DNA from: Rhodobacterales bacterium CG2_30_65_12
Lineage (GTDB): Bacteria; Pseudomonadota; Alphaproteobacteria; Rhodobacterales; Rhodobacteraceae
Direction of reading: 5' to 3'
Assembly: GCA_001873585.1 (NCBI GenBank)
Contig: MNZL01000023.1
Location: 1-9,796 of the forward strand
Length of the DNA: 9,796 nt
Part shown: piece after piece, positions 1 through 6,863 of the stretch
How the letters are laid out: each line of letters opens with the position of its first letter
How positions within the stretch are numbered: position 1 is the first letter of the stretch
The notes under the pieces: model-generated
Told to the model about the DNA's origin: nothing
Seen by the model: only the letters and a program-made list of their open reading frames with translations
Databases searched by the model: none
Made by a program: the position numbers and the translations under genes

Positions 1-195
1 AAGGAGGCCGCGATCGACGGCTTCATCGCCGGGCGGATCGGTTTTTTGCGGATGTCGAACGTGGTCGAGGAGGTGCTCACGAAAATGTCGCGCGACGCCG
101 GCCTCATTCATGCCGAGATTACCCTTGATAACGTGCGCGCGGCCGACCAGATGGCACGGGCGAGCGCGAAAGATATCATCGAGACCGGGGCCTGA
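1..195 (+). CDS. dxr: 1-deoxy-D-xylulose 5-phosphate reductoisomerase, C-terminal fragment
   Basis: Frame 1 is open from the window edge to a TGA at 193-195, giving the last 64 residues of a protein whose start lies upstream. The piece reads EAAIDGFIAGRIGFLRM, followed by VVEEVL and TLDNVRAADQMARA. This matches the helical C-terminal domain of Dxr, where the pattern A-x-x-x-F-x-x-x-x-I-x-F and a late L-D-x-V-x-x-A-D segment are typical. Dxr is the cytosolic NADPH-dependent enzyme that converts DXP to MEP in the non-mevalonate isoprenoid pathway; its metal- and substrate-binding residues lie outside this window. Only 20 bases separate its stop from the rseP start, so the two are probably cotranscribed, an order common in proteobacteria. 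Identity rests on the short tail plus the rseP neighbour. Confidence 0.85.
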   Translation, partial: KEAAIDGFIAGRIGFLRMSNVVEEVLTKMSRDAGLIHAEITLDNVRAADQMARASAKDIIETGA

Positions 196-215
196 GCCCG
201 GCGAAGGAGGCAGTT

Positions 216-1556
216 TTGGATTTGGCGAGCCTGATCCCATCGTTTGGAAACCTGGCGCTGACCATCCTCGCCTTCCTGCTGGCGTTGATTCCGATCGTCT
301 TCGTACACGAGTTTGGCCACTACATCGTCGGTCGCTGGTCGGGGATCAGGGCGGACGTGTTTTCCATCGGCGCCGGGCCGGTGCTGGTGAGCCGGCACGA
401 CAAGCGCGGCACCCGCTGGCAGATTGCCGCCTTTCCGGTGGGTGGCTACGTCAAGTTTCACGGCGATGCCAATGCCGCCTCCGGCTCGGCCGACGAAGGT
501 GCGATGGCCGAGATGAGCGCCGCCGAGCGCCGCCAGACCCTGCACGGCGCGCCGCTCTGGGCCCGCGCCGCCACCGTCGCCGCCGGGCCGATCACCAATT
601 TCATCTTTTCCGCGATCATCTTTTCCGCCATTGCGCTCTATGCCGGGGTGGCCAGCGAGCCGCTGACGGTGGCCGCGCTGAAGCCGGTTGCGGGCGTGGC
701 GGGAACCCTTGCGCCCGGCGATGAGATCCTCAAGATCAACGGCAAACCGCTGGCAACGCTCGATGATTTCGGAGCCTTGATCGACGCGCTGCCGAACGAA
801 AGCCCGCTTGACTGGACCGTGCGCCGCGATGGCGCCGAGATTACCGTGGCGGCACCGCACCCGTCGCTGGCGATGATCTCCGGCGTGATGCCGCAATCAG
901 CGGCCGCCGACGCCGGGCTCGCGCAAGACGACCTGATCGAAACCGTCGATGGCGCGCCGATTTCCACCTTTGCCGATCTGCAGCGGCTCGTCGAAGCCGG
1001 GGCCGGAGCCCCGCTCAGCCTCGGGATCAACCGCGCGGGCGAGGCGCTCACCGTTACCCTCACGCCGCAGTCGAAAGACCTGCCGCTGCCGGACGGCGGC
1101 TACGAGACGCGCTTTCTGATCGGCATCCAGGGCGGGCTGTTTTTCGCGCCGACAACCGAGAATCCGGGGCTCTGGGCTTCGGCCAGGGGGGGCGTTGCGA
1201 CGGTGCGCTATATCGTCGAGGCCTCGCTCTCGGGCATCTGGCACATGGCCACCGGCGCGATCTCAAGCTGCAACCTGCGCGGCATGATCACCATCGCCGA
1301 AACCTCCGGCGATGCGGCGGCGCAGGGCTCGCAAAGCTTCCTGTGGTTCGTCGCGGTGCTGTCGACGGCGGTGGGGCTGCTCAACCTGTTTCCGATCCCG
1401 GTGCTCGACGGCGGGCATCTGATGTTTCACGCCTGGGAAGCGCTCACTGGTCGCGCCCCGTCCGACAAGGCGCTGAACCTGTTGACCATGATCGGCCTGG
1501 CCCTTGTGCTCGGGATCATGGTGCTTGGGCTTGCCAACGATATCTTCTGCCCCTGA
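216..1556 (+). CDS. rseP: RIP metalloprotease RseP (site-2 protease family)
   Basis: This is a 446-residue inner-membrane zinc protease of the S2P/M50 family. The family cleaves membrane-embedded anti-sigma factors and leftover signal peptides within the bilayer. The first membrane segment (about 14-36) carries the zinc-binding HEFGH at 31-35. A second segment lies at about 107-133. Two PDZ-like domains follow (about 148-205, around GDEI, and 221-277). The third segment contains N390 and the LDG motif at 397-399, whose Asp398 is the third metal ligand, and a last segment lies at about 422-440. The length is normal for the family. The start is a TTG at 216, chosen because GAAGGAGG (203-210) sits 5 bases upstream. 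The conserved loop before the third segment, usually G-P-I-x-I-A, reads GMITIA here (356-361), so the Pro is replaced by Met357. All catalytic residues are present. It lies between dxr and bamA, as usual in alphaproteobacteria. Confidence 0.96.
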   Translation: MDLASLIPSFGNLALTILAFLLALIPIVFVHEFGHYIVGRWSGIRADVFSIGAGPVLVSRHDKRGTRWQIAAFPVGGYVKFHGDANAASGSADEGAMAEMSAAERRQTLHGAPLWARAATVAAGPITNFIFSAIIFSAIALYAGVASEPLTVAALKPVAGVAGTLAPGDEILKINGKPLATLDDFGALIDALPNESPLDWTVRRDGAEITVAAPHPSLAMISGVMPQSAAADAGLAQDDLIETVDGAPISTFADLQRLVEAGAGAPLSLGINRAGEALTVTLTPQSKDLPLPDGGYETRFLIGIQGGLFFAPTTENPGLWASARGGVATVRYIVEASLSGIWHMATGAISSCNLRGMITIAETSGDAAAQGSQSFLWFVAVLSTAVGLLNLFPIPVLDGGHLMFHAWEALTGRAPSDKALNLLTMIGLALVLGIMVLGLANDIFCP

Positions 1557-1568
1557 CCGGTGGGGCGG

Positions 1569-1609
1569 GCCACAAAAATGCCACATTTCCGGGCCCATCC
1601 AGCCATAAT
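1569..1609 (+). promoter_or_regulatory. Candidate promoter and direct repeat upstream of the micro-ORF
   Basis: Two copies of GCCACA (1569-1574 and 1580-1585) lie exactly 11 bases apart, so they face the same side of the helix. They are followed by a good -10-like CATAAT at 1604-1609; the second repeat lies where a -35 element would be. This suggests an activator-dependent or non-standard promoter firing toward the micro-ORF at 1660 and possibly bamA. No good -35 hexamer is visible at 16-18 bases. Direct repeats this short also occur by chance, so this is an inference. Confidence 0.35.
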
Positions 1610-1659
1610 CGTCGCCTAGATTCGGAGCTGTCTTCTCACGATCAACCGGGGCGGGACGG

Positions 1660-1791
1660 ATGCAACAGATACAACACGGCTATCGCGGCCTTTCGCTCTT
1701 GATGAACCTCAACTGGGATCGCCTGCTCTACGCCGGCACGCTCGCCTTTGCGCTTTGCGCCGGGGCTTATGTCGGCTCGCTCCTGAACTGA
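1660..1791 (+). CDS. Putative 43-residue single-pass membrane protein
   Basis: An ATG-initiated frame encodes 43 residues ending at TGA 1789-1791. The N-terminal part (1-21) is polar and amphipathic, with MQQIQHGYRGLSLL, then NLNWDR. A hydrophobic helix follows (about 22-42: LLYAGTLAFALCAGAYVGSL) and ends almost at the C-terminus. This layout fits a small inner-membrane protein with a cytoplasmic N-terminus. The GGGGCGGGACGG just upstream (1648-1659) gives a weak ribosome-binding site. An in-frame ATG at codon 15 (1702) is an alternative start and would leave mostly the hydrophobic helix. The frame sits alone between rseP and bamA, behind a candidate promoter. I do not recognise a named family and propose no function. 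It may be a genuine small protein linked to the envelope cluster, or a chance frame. The balanced polar head and clean membrane segment favour a real gene. Confidence 0.55.
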   Translation: MQQIQHGYRGLSLLMNLNWDRLLYAGTLAFALCAGAYVGSLLN

Positions 1792-1889
1792 GCGCGCCGG
1801 TCGCTGGCGTTCCTGCGTCGGGCCGATCCGCGGATTGCGAAAGACTATGGGCGTTGGGCCACAGCCCGGCGCCCTTTGCGCATCACGCT

Positions 1890-1918
1890 TTGACTCCCGC
1901 GCCCATTCCCGGTATCGA
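1890..1918 (+). promoter_or_regulatory. Candidate sigma-70 type promoter for bamA
   Basis: TTGACT (1890-1895, five of six matches to the -35 consensus) is followed by a 17-base spacer and TATCGA (1913-1918, a partial -10). Transcription would begin about 30 bases before the bamA ATG. The rest of 1792-1955 holds no gene I can support. A 31-codon stretch without a start codon follows the micro-ORF stop in the same frame and ends at 1893. The weak -10 keeps confidence modest. Confidence 0.35.
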
Positions 1919-1955
1919 CACAAGGGTCTGGGGTCTCTGTGCGGATGATAACAAA

Positions 1956-4289
1956 ATGACGTATTACGAGCGGCGCATCGCAGTCAGGAACCGGCTGCTG
2001 AACACCTCCTTGCTGAAACCTGCGGCACTCGCGGTTTTCCTCGGGGTTTCAGGCACTTCGGGGCTGGTGCCCAGTGTGGCGGCGGCACAGAGCTATTCTT
2101 TCAATTCGGTGCAGATCGAAGGTTTGGCCACGATCGAGGCCGATACGGTGCTGGCCTACCTCGGATTCGGCCGTGGCGAAACGATCACCGCCGCCGAACT
2201 TAACGACGCCTACAAGCGGCTGGTCGGCTCGGGGCTGTTCGACAAGGTGTCGATCGACCCGCGCGGATCCACCCTCGTGGTGAAGGTTACTGAATTTCCG
2301 CTGATCAACCGGATCAACGTCGAGGGCAACAAACGCCTCAAGGACGACGCTCTGCTCGTTTTGCTGCAATCCAAGCCGCGCTACGTCTATAACCCGGCCA
2401 CCGCCGAGCAGGATGCCGAGGCGATCGCCAAGGCCTATGCCGACAAGGGCCGCCTCGCGGCCCAGGTGGAGCCGGTGATCATCCGCCGGCCCGGCAACCG
2501 GGTCGATCTCGTGTTTGAGGTGGTCGAAGGCAAGAACAGCGAAATCGAGCGCATCACCTTTACTGGCAACCGCGCCTTTTCCGATGCCCGGCTTCGCCGC
2601 GTGGTCAGCTCGAAACAGGCCGGTATCCTGCGCTTTCTGATCAGCGCCGATACCTTCGATCCTGGCCGGGTCGAGTTTGACAAGCAACTGCTGAAGGACT
2701 TTTACGCTTCGCGCGGTTATGTCGATTTCGATGCGGTGGCGGTCACCTCCGACGTGGCGGCGCAGGAAGATGCGTTTTTCGTCACCTACGAAATCCGTGA
2801 GGGCCAGCAGTTTTCCTTCGGCGAGGTTTCAACCGTGTCCGAGGTCGAGGGCGTGGACACCGCCGCTCTCGATTCGCTCGCGCGCATCCGTGCCGGCACC
2901 ACCTACAACCCGACCGTGGTTGACCGTGCGACTGCGCGGATGGAAAAACGGCTCCAGCAGGATGGCTATGGCTTCGTCCGGGTGGACCCGCGGGTAACGC
3001 GCAACGCGCGCGACGGCACGCTCGACATCGAATTCGCGGTGGTGCGCGGCCCCCGGATCGTGGTCGAACGGATCGATATCGAGGGCAACAACACCACGCT
3101 CGACCGGGTGGTGCGCAGCCGCTTCACCACCGTTGAGGGCGACCCGTTCAACCCGCGCGAGATCCGTGCCGCCGCCGAGCGCATCCGCGCACTGGGGTAT
3201 TTCGCCAATGTCGACGTGCAGGCGCGCGAGGGCTCTAACCCCGATAGCGTGGTGGTCGACGTCAACGTGGAAGAGCAGGGAACCGGTGCCTTCACCTTCG
3301 GCGGCACCTATGCTCTGGGGGCGGGTGTGGGCTTGATGCTGGGCTTCACCGAGACCAACTTCCTCGGTCGGGGCCAGTATCTCGACATCCAGTTCACCGG
3401 CGGGCTCGACAACCGCAATTACTCGCTCACCTTCGCCGAGCCAAATCTGTTTGGGCGCGATCTGCGGCTGGGCTTCAAGGCTTTCTATAACGAGACCACC
3501 TGGCAGGATGCTCTGTTTGATACCCGCCAGTCGGGCATCGAGCCGTCGCTCGATTTCCCGATATCGGAAACCGGCCGTTTCAGGGTATCCGCCGGGTTCG
3601 ACGCGGCGACGATCGAGAACTATGCCGGCACTTCGGCGACGATGATCGCCGAGGCAGCGCGCAGCTGGCAATATGGTGGCAGCGCCGGCCTCGGCTACAG
3701 CTATGACAGCCGCCGCACCGGGCTTGAGAGCGATACCTTCTTCCTCGGTCAGGCCTCCGCCGGCGTGGGCGGGATTGGTGCCGACAACCAGTATGTCGAG
3801 GCCAAGGCGCTGGCCAACATGACCACCACAATGCTGAACGATATCACCCTGTCGGCCACGGTCGAGGGCGGCGCGGTGCGCACCATCGCGGGCCCCGGCA
3901 CACGGATCACCGACCGCTTCCTGATGTCATCCGACCAGCTCCTCGGCTTTGCCCCCTATGGCATTGGCCCGCGCGATCTGGCGACGCCGGAGCAGGATGC
4001 GCTCGGCGGCAACTTTTTCGGCTCGGCCCGGCTTGAAGCGAAATTTCCGATCGGCCTGCCGGAAGAATACGGGATCAAAGGCGGCGTGTTCGTGCACGCG
4101 GGCTCGGTCTGGGGCCTCGACGCCTCGCCGGGGGTGGACGATTCCTTGCTCCTGCGGGCCTCGGCCGGCGCGGCGCTCTACTGGGACACGCCGATTGGCC
4201 CGCTGCGCTTTTCCTATGCCTACCCGTTCCTGAAAGAGGCCTACGACGTCGAGCAGCGCTTCGGGATCAGCATCTCGTCCGGCTTCTGA
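1956..4289 (+). CDS. bamA: Outer membrane protein assembly factor BamA
   Basis: This 777-residue Omp85-family protein is the central subunit of the BAM complex, which folds and inserts beta-barrel proteins into the outer membrane. ATG 1956 is followed by a basic stretch (RNRLL), a hydrophobic core (about 22-39) and a signal-peptide cleavage site AAA|Q at 44/45. The frame stays open for 67 more codons upstream, but those read as low-quality sequence ahead of the signal peptide, so they are excluded. No strong ribosome-binding site precedes 1956. Five POTRA domains span about 46-440; recurring cues are I-x-V-E/I-x-G-N in POTRA 2, 3 and 5. The barrel spans about 444-777, starting at GAFTFGGTYALG and ending in a terminal Phe after FGISISSG, the usual C-terminal barrel signal. 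An oddity is the L6 motif, normally (V/L)RGF, which reads LLGF at 662-665, so the conserved Arg is Leu663 (codon CTC at 3942). Length and architecture are otherwise normal. skp follows after 13 bases. Confidence 0.96.
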   Translation: MTYYERRIAVRNRLLNTSLLKPAALAVFLGVSGTSGLVPSVAAAQSYSFNSVQIEGLATIEADTVLAYLGFGRGETITAAELNDAYKRLVGSGLFDKVSIDPRGSTLVVKVTEFPLINRINVEGNKRLKDDALLVLLQSKPRYVYNPATAEQDAEAIAKAYADKGRLAAQVEPVIIRRPGNRVDLVFEVVEGKNSEIERITFTGNRAFSDARLRRVVSSKQAGILRFLISADTFDPGRVEFDKQLLKDFYASRGYVDFDAVAVTSDVAAQEDAFFVTYEIREGQQFSFGEVSTVSEVEGVDTAALDSLARIRAGTTYNPTVVDRATARMEKRLQQDGYGFVRVDPRVTRNARDGTLDIEFAVVRGPRIVVERIDIEGNNTTLDRVVRSRFTTVEGDPFNPREIRAAAERIRALGYFANVDVQAREGSNPDSVVVDVNVEEQGTGAFTFGGTYALGAGVGLMLGFTETNFLGRGQYLDIQFTGGLDNRNYSLTFAEPNLFGRDLRLGFKAFYNETTWQDALFDTRQSGIEPSLDFPISETGRFRVSAGFDAATIENYAGTSATMIAEAARSWQYGGSAGLGYSYDSRRTGLESDTFFLGQASAGVGGIGADNQYVEAKALANMTTTMLNDITLSATVEGGAVRTIAGPGTRITDRFLMSSDQLLGFAPYGIGPRDLATPEQDALGGNFFGSARLEAKFPIGLPEEYGIKGGVFVHAGSVWGLDASPGVDDSLLLRASAGAALYWDTPIGPLRFSYAYPFLKEAYDVEQRFGISISSGF

Positions 4290-4302
4290 GCGGGGCGCCG
4301 AG

Positions 4303-4962
4303 ATGGGCGCCTGGCGCGGATTTCTGCCGGCTGTGAGCCTGGCATTGGCCTTGGCGGGGGGCGCTGTGCTGCCAAGCGCGGCACCGGCGCAAACGCTTGG
4401 GCGCGTGGTCTCGCCGATTCTCACCGTTGACCGTGACCGGCTGTTTGCCGATTCGCTCTATGGTCAGCGCATCAATCGCGAGCTTGAGGCCTCGTCGGCG
4501 GCGATGGCGACGGAAACCCGAAAGATCGAGACGGCGCTGGAAGCCGAGGAGCTTGACCTTACCGAACGGCGCGCAACGCTCACGCCGGAGGCATTCCGGG
4601 CGCTGGCCGACGCGTTCGACGAAAAGGTGCAGGCGCTGCGCCAGCAACGCGACACCGCCGAAACCAATCTGCGCCAGCAGATCGAGCAAGCCCAGCTTGC
4701 CTATTTCGACCAGATCGGCCCGTTGCTCGGCGCTTTGGTCCGTGAACGCGGCGCGGTCATGATCCTTGACCGCCGGGCGATCCTGCTCACGGCTGCGGAT
4801 GTCGATATCACCGACGAAGCGATTGCCCGGATCGACGCGGTGCTCGGCGACGGCGCCGAGGTGCAGGATGGGGCGATCGCGCCGGCGCCGGATGACACGC
4901 CCGCACCGGTCGATACGATCCCGGCGCCCGTCCCGGCCCCTGACGCCACCGCCGGCAACTAG
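4303..4962 (+). CDS. skp: OmpH/Skp family periplasmic chaperone
   Basis: This 219-residue secreted protein matches the OmpH/Skp family, trimeric chaperones that hold unfolded outer-membrane proteins in the periplasm for delivery to BamA. A signal peptide covers 1-29 (hydrophobic VSLALALAGGAVL, cleavage APA|Q). The mature part opens with the family-type strand VVSPILTVDRDRLF and a S-x-x-G-Q-R-I-x-x-E-L-E segment. A long charged coiled-coil region follows (about 60-130, rich in Glu, Arg, Gln and Ala), then the return strand AVMILDRRAILL (about 150-161), where family members commonly show V-x-D-R/K-x-x-I-L. The last 35 residues form a disordered tail rich in Pro, Ala and Asp, longer than in the enterobacterial protein. 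The ATG is 13 bases after the bamA stop, behind a weak GGGGCG site, so translation is probably coupled to bamA. The family call is firm; its exact clients are inferred from BamA adjacency. Confidence 0.9.
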   Translation: MGAWRGFLPAVSLALALAGGAVLPSAAPAQTLGRVVSPILTVDRDRLFADSLYGQRINRELEASSAAMATETRKIETALEAEELDLTERRATLTPEAFRALADAFDEKVQALRQQRDTAETNLRQQIEQAQLAYFDQIGPLLGALVRERGAVMILDRRAILLTAADVDITDEAIARIDAVLGDGAEVQDGAIAPAPDDTPAPVDTIPAPVPAPDATAGN

Positions 4963-5022
4963 CCCTTTTCCGGCGCCGTGCCAACAGCGGCGCGCGCCAC
5001 CACCTCGCAACAGGAGTGCGCC

Positions 5023-5490
5023 ATGACCGCGATCCCCACCACCGCCGATATCGAGCTGATCAAACGCTGCATCCCGCACCGCTACCCCTTCCTCTTTGTC
5101 GACCGGGTGGAAGACATCGTGGCGAACCAGAGCGCGGTGGGGATCAAGATGGTTACGGTGAACGAGCCGCATTTTCAGGGCCATTTTCCCGCCGCGCCAA
5201 TCATGCCCGGGGTAACCATCGTCGAGGCGATGGCGCAGACTAGCGCGGTGATGGTTGCCCTCTCGCTCGACCTCGTGGGCAAGAACGCGCTGGTCTATTT
5301 CATGGGGATCGACGGCGTGAAGTTCCGCCGCAAGGTGGTTCCGGGCGACGTGCTCCGGATGCAGATCACCACCCTGCGCGGGGGCCCAGGCTCGAAGGTT
5401 TGGAAATTTTCCGGCAAGGCGACGGTCGATGACCAGGTGGCCTGCACGGCGGAGTTTTCGGCGATGATCGACCTTTCGGGCGCGGCGTAA
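5023..5490 (+). CDS. fabZ: 3-hydroxyacyl-[acyl-carrier-protein] dehydratase FabZ
   Basis: This 155-residue cytosolic hot-dog-fold enzyme dehydrates (3R)-hydroxyacyl-ACP to trans-2-enoyl-ACP in type II fatty acid synthesis. The start is ATG 5023, with CAGGAG (5011-5016) six bases upstream; an upstream in-frame GTG at 4978 lacks such a site. Residues 18-28 (PHRYPFLFVDR) are the family signature before the first strand. The active-site segment GHFPAAPIMPGV runs from 53 to 64 with catalytic His54, and Glu68 lies in VEAMAQTSA, matching the positions of the E. coli enzyme. Length is normal. It lies 60 bases after skp and is the last gene of the envelope cluster here. In related genomes lpxA normally follows directly, because FabZ and LpxA draw on the same hydroxyacyl-ACP pool; here the next gene is on the opposite strand. 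Confidence 0.97.
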   Translation: MTAIPTTADIELIKRCIPHRYPFLFVDRVEDIVANQSAVGIKMVTVNEPHFQGHFPAAPIMPGVTIVEAMAQTSAVMVALSLDLVGKNALVYFMGIDGVKFRRKVVPGDVLRMQITTLRGGPGSKVWKFSGKATVDDQVACTAEFSAMIDLSGAA

Positions 5491-5518
5491 ACAGCCGCCG
5501 CCGCTGCGAAGCGTCACG

Positions 5519-5570
5519 CCGGGGGTTTCACACCCCCGGACCCCCGTGAGGTATTTCCAGACCAAAGAAA
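5519..5570. terminator. GC-rich hairpin between convergent fabZ and mnmA, Rhodobacterales-type repeat
   Basis: A perfect 8-bp stem (5519-5526 pairing with 5532-5539: CCGGGGGT and ACCCCCGG) with a 5-base loop is followed by ACCCCCG and then GAGGTATTTCCAG and CAAAGAAA. It sits just after fabZ and before the 3' end of mnmA, where a bidirectional terminator would be expected. The stem lacks a T-run, so it is not a textbook intrinsic terminator. From memory, hairpins of the form GGGGG-loop-CCCCCGGACCCCCG plus a GTATTT tail recur between genes in Rhodobacter and Roseobacter genomes. Only one copy lies in this window, so the repeat status cannot be shown here. Confidence 0.55.
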
Positions 5571-5582
5571 CCGGGCAGGGGC

Positions 5583-6716
5583 TCAGCTGCGGGGACCTGC
5601 GTGGATCCAGCCGCCGCCAAACACCCGGCTGCCTTCGGAGGCGTAGAACACGCAAGCCTGGCCGGGGCTCACGCCTTCTTCCGCGGTGAGCAGCTCCACC
5701 TCCGCTTGCGTTTGCGAGATCGGACGGACGATCGCCGCGCGCGGTGGGCGGGTGGAGCGAACCTTGACCGAAAGCTGCCATTCGGACCGCGCGGTGAAGG
5801 GCTCATCGCCCAGCCAGTTGATTTCGCGCACCGGGATCATGCGGGTGGCGAGCATTTCTTTCGGGCCCACAACCACATGCCGGTTTTTCACATCGAGCCG
5901 GACCACATAGAGCGGGTCTGCGAGCCCGCCAATGCCGAGGCCCCGGCGCTGACCGATGGTGTAGTGGATCACCCCGTCGTGGCGCCCGAGCACATTCCCC
6001 TTGGTATCGACGATCTCGCCCGGTTCTGCAGCCCCGGGGCGCAGCTTCTCGATCACGCTCGCGTAATCGCCATCTGGCACGAAACAGATATCCTGGCTGT
6101 CGGGCTTGTCGGCCACGTCGAGGCCAAACTGGAGGGCGAGAGCCCGGGTTTCGGCCTTGGTGGCAAGGTGGCCAAGAGGGAATCTCAGAAAGGCGAGCTG
6201 CTCCGGCGTGGTCGAGAACAGGAAATAGGATTGATCGCGTGCCGGATCGGCGGCGCTGTGCAGCTCGGGGCCTGATTGCCCCGCGAATCGCTGGATGTAG
6301 TGCCCAGTGGCCATGCAGTCGGCATCGAGGTCGCGCGCGGTGGCCAGCAGATCCTTGAATTTCACCCGTTCGTTGCAGCGGATGCAGGGCACGGGCGTGG
6401 CGCCGCCGAGGTAGCTGTCGGCAAACTCCTCGATCACGGCCTCGCGGAAGATGTTTTCGTAGTCGAGCACGTAATGCGGGAAGCCCATCGCTTCGGCCAC
6501 CCGGCGGGCGTCGTGGATGTCGACCCCGGCGCAGCAGGCATTTTTTTTCGCCAGCGCCGCGCCATGGTCATAAAGCTGCAGCGTGACCCCGATCACATCG
6601 TAGCCCTCGGCCTTCAGCATCGCCGCCACCACCGACGAATCGACCCCGCCCGACATGGCGACGACAACGCGGGTTTCAGCCCGAGGCTTTGGGAAGCCGA
6701 GAGAATTCAGTGGCAT
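5583..6716 (-). CDS. mnmA: tRNA-specific 2-thiouridylase MnmA
   Basis: This 377-residue cytosolic enzyme adds sulfur to U34 of tRNA-Lys, -Glu and -Gln using ATP and a relayed persulfide. The N-terminal PP-loop ATPase domain has SGGVDS at 22-27. The two catalytic cysteines are in place: Cys114 in PCIRCNERVKF and Cys211 in DKPDSQDICFVP. GHYIQR (138-143) and HYTIGQRRGLGIGG (central domain) are further family marks, and the C-terminal beta-barrel ends at GGGWIHAG. The start used is ATG at 6716, because the N-terminus MPLNSLGF resembles related proteins as I recall them. ATG at 6737 is an alternative giving seven more residues. The frame extends to a GTG at 6809, but that lies upstream of the candidate promoter and would be untranscribed from it. 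Neither ATG has a strong ribosome-binding site. It is convergent with fabZ and divergent from sciP. Confidence 0.96.
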   Translation of the reverse strand: MPLNSLGFPKPRAETRVVVAMSGGVDSSVVAAMLKAEGYDVIGVTLQLYDHGAALAKKNACCAGVDIHDARRVAEAMGFPHYVLDYENIFREAVIEEFADSYLGGATPVPCIRCNERVKFKDLLATARDLDADCMATGHYIQRFAGQSGPELHSAADPARDQSYFLFSTTPEQLAFLRFPLGHLATKAETRALALQFGLDVADKPDSQDICFVPDGDYASVIEKLRPGAAEPGEIVDTKGNVLGRHDGVIHYTIGQRRGLGIGGLADPLYVVRLDVKNRHVVVGPKEMLATRMIPVREINWLGDEPFTARSEWQLSVKVRSTRPPRAAIVRPISQTQAEVELLTAEEGVSPGQACVFYASEGSRVFGGGWIHAGPRS

Positions 6717-6765
6717 ACCTGCTGAAGTTGATGTCATGGCAGAGCATTTTCCGGTGCAAAACGGA

Positions 6766-6793
6766 AATATAGGAAAATTCGACGTAACAACAA
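6766..6793 (-). promoter_or_regulatory. Candidate mnmA promoter
   Basis: On the minus strand, TTGTTG (6793-6788) is followed by a 16-base spacer and TATATT (6771-6766, five of six matches to the -10 consensus). It lies in the most AT-rich patch between mnmA and sciP. Transcription would begin near 6759, leaving a leader of about 20-45 bases before either mnmA ATG. This argues against the far-upstream GTG start. Confidence 0.5.
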
Positions 6794-6863
6794 GGCCCGG
6801 CTTCACCACTCCTTAAACCTCGCGCGGCAGAGTTTGGGGCGCGCGCAGCCGATGAGGAAGGCC

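Noticed and set aside
1549..1566. GCCCC/GGGGC hairpin around the rseP stop codon
   Set aside because: The stem has only 5 bp and no T-run follows. It is too weak to call a terminator.
1755..1955. 67-codon N-terminal extension of BamA from a TTG
   Set aside because: It would place a non-signal, Ala/Pro/Cys-containing stretch before a standard signal peptide, and it overlaps the micro-ORF and the candidate promoter.
2829..3671. 280-codon minus-strand frame within bamA
   Set aside because: It is the shadow of the bamA coding sequence, with no family features and no ribosome-binding site seen.
4267..5781. 504-codon open frame on the minus strand opposite skp and fabZ
   Set aside because: It is antisense to two clear genes and crosses the intergenic hairpin. 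Its composition is typical of a shadow frame.
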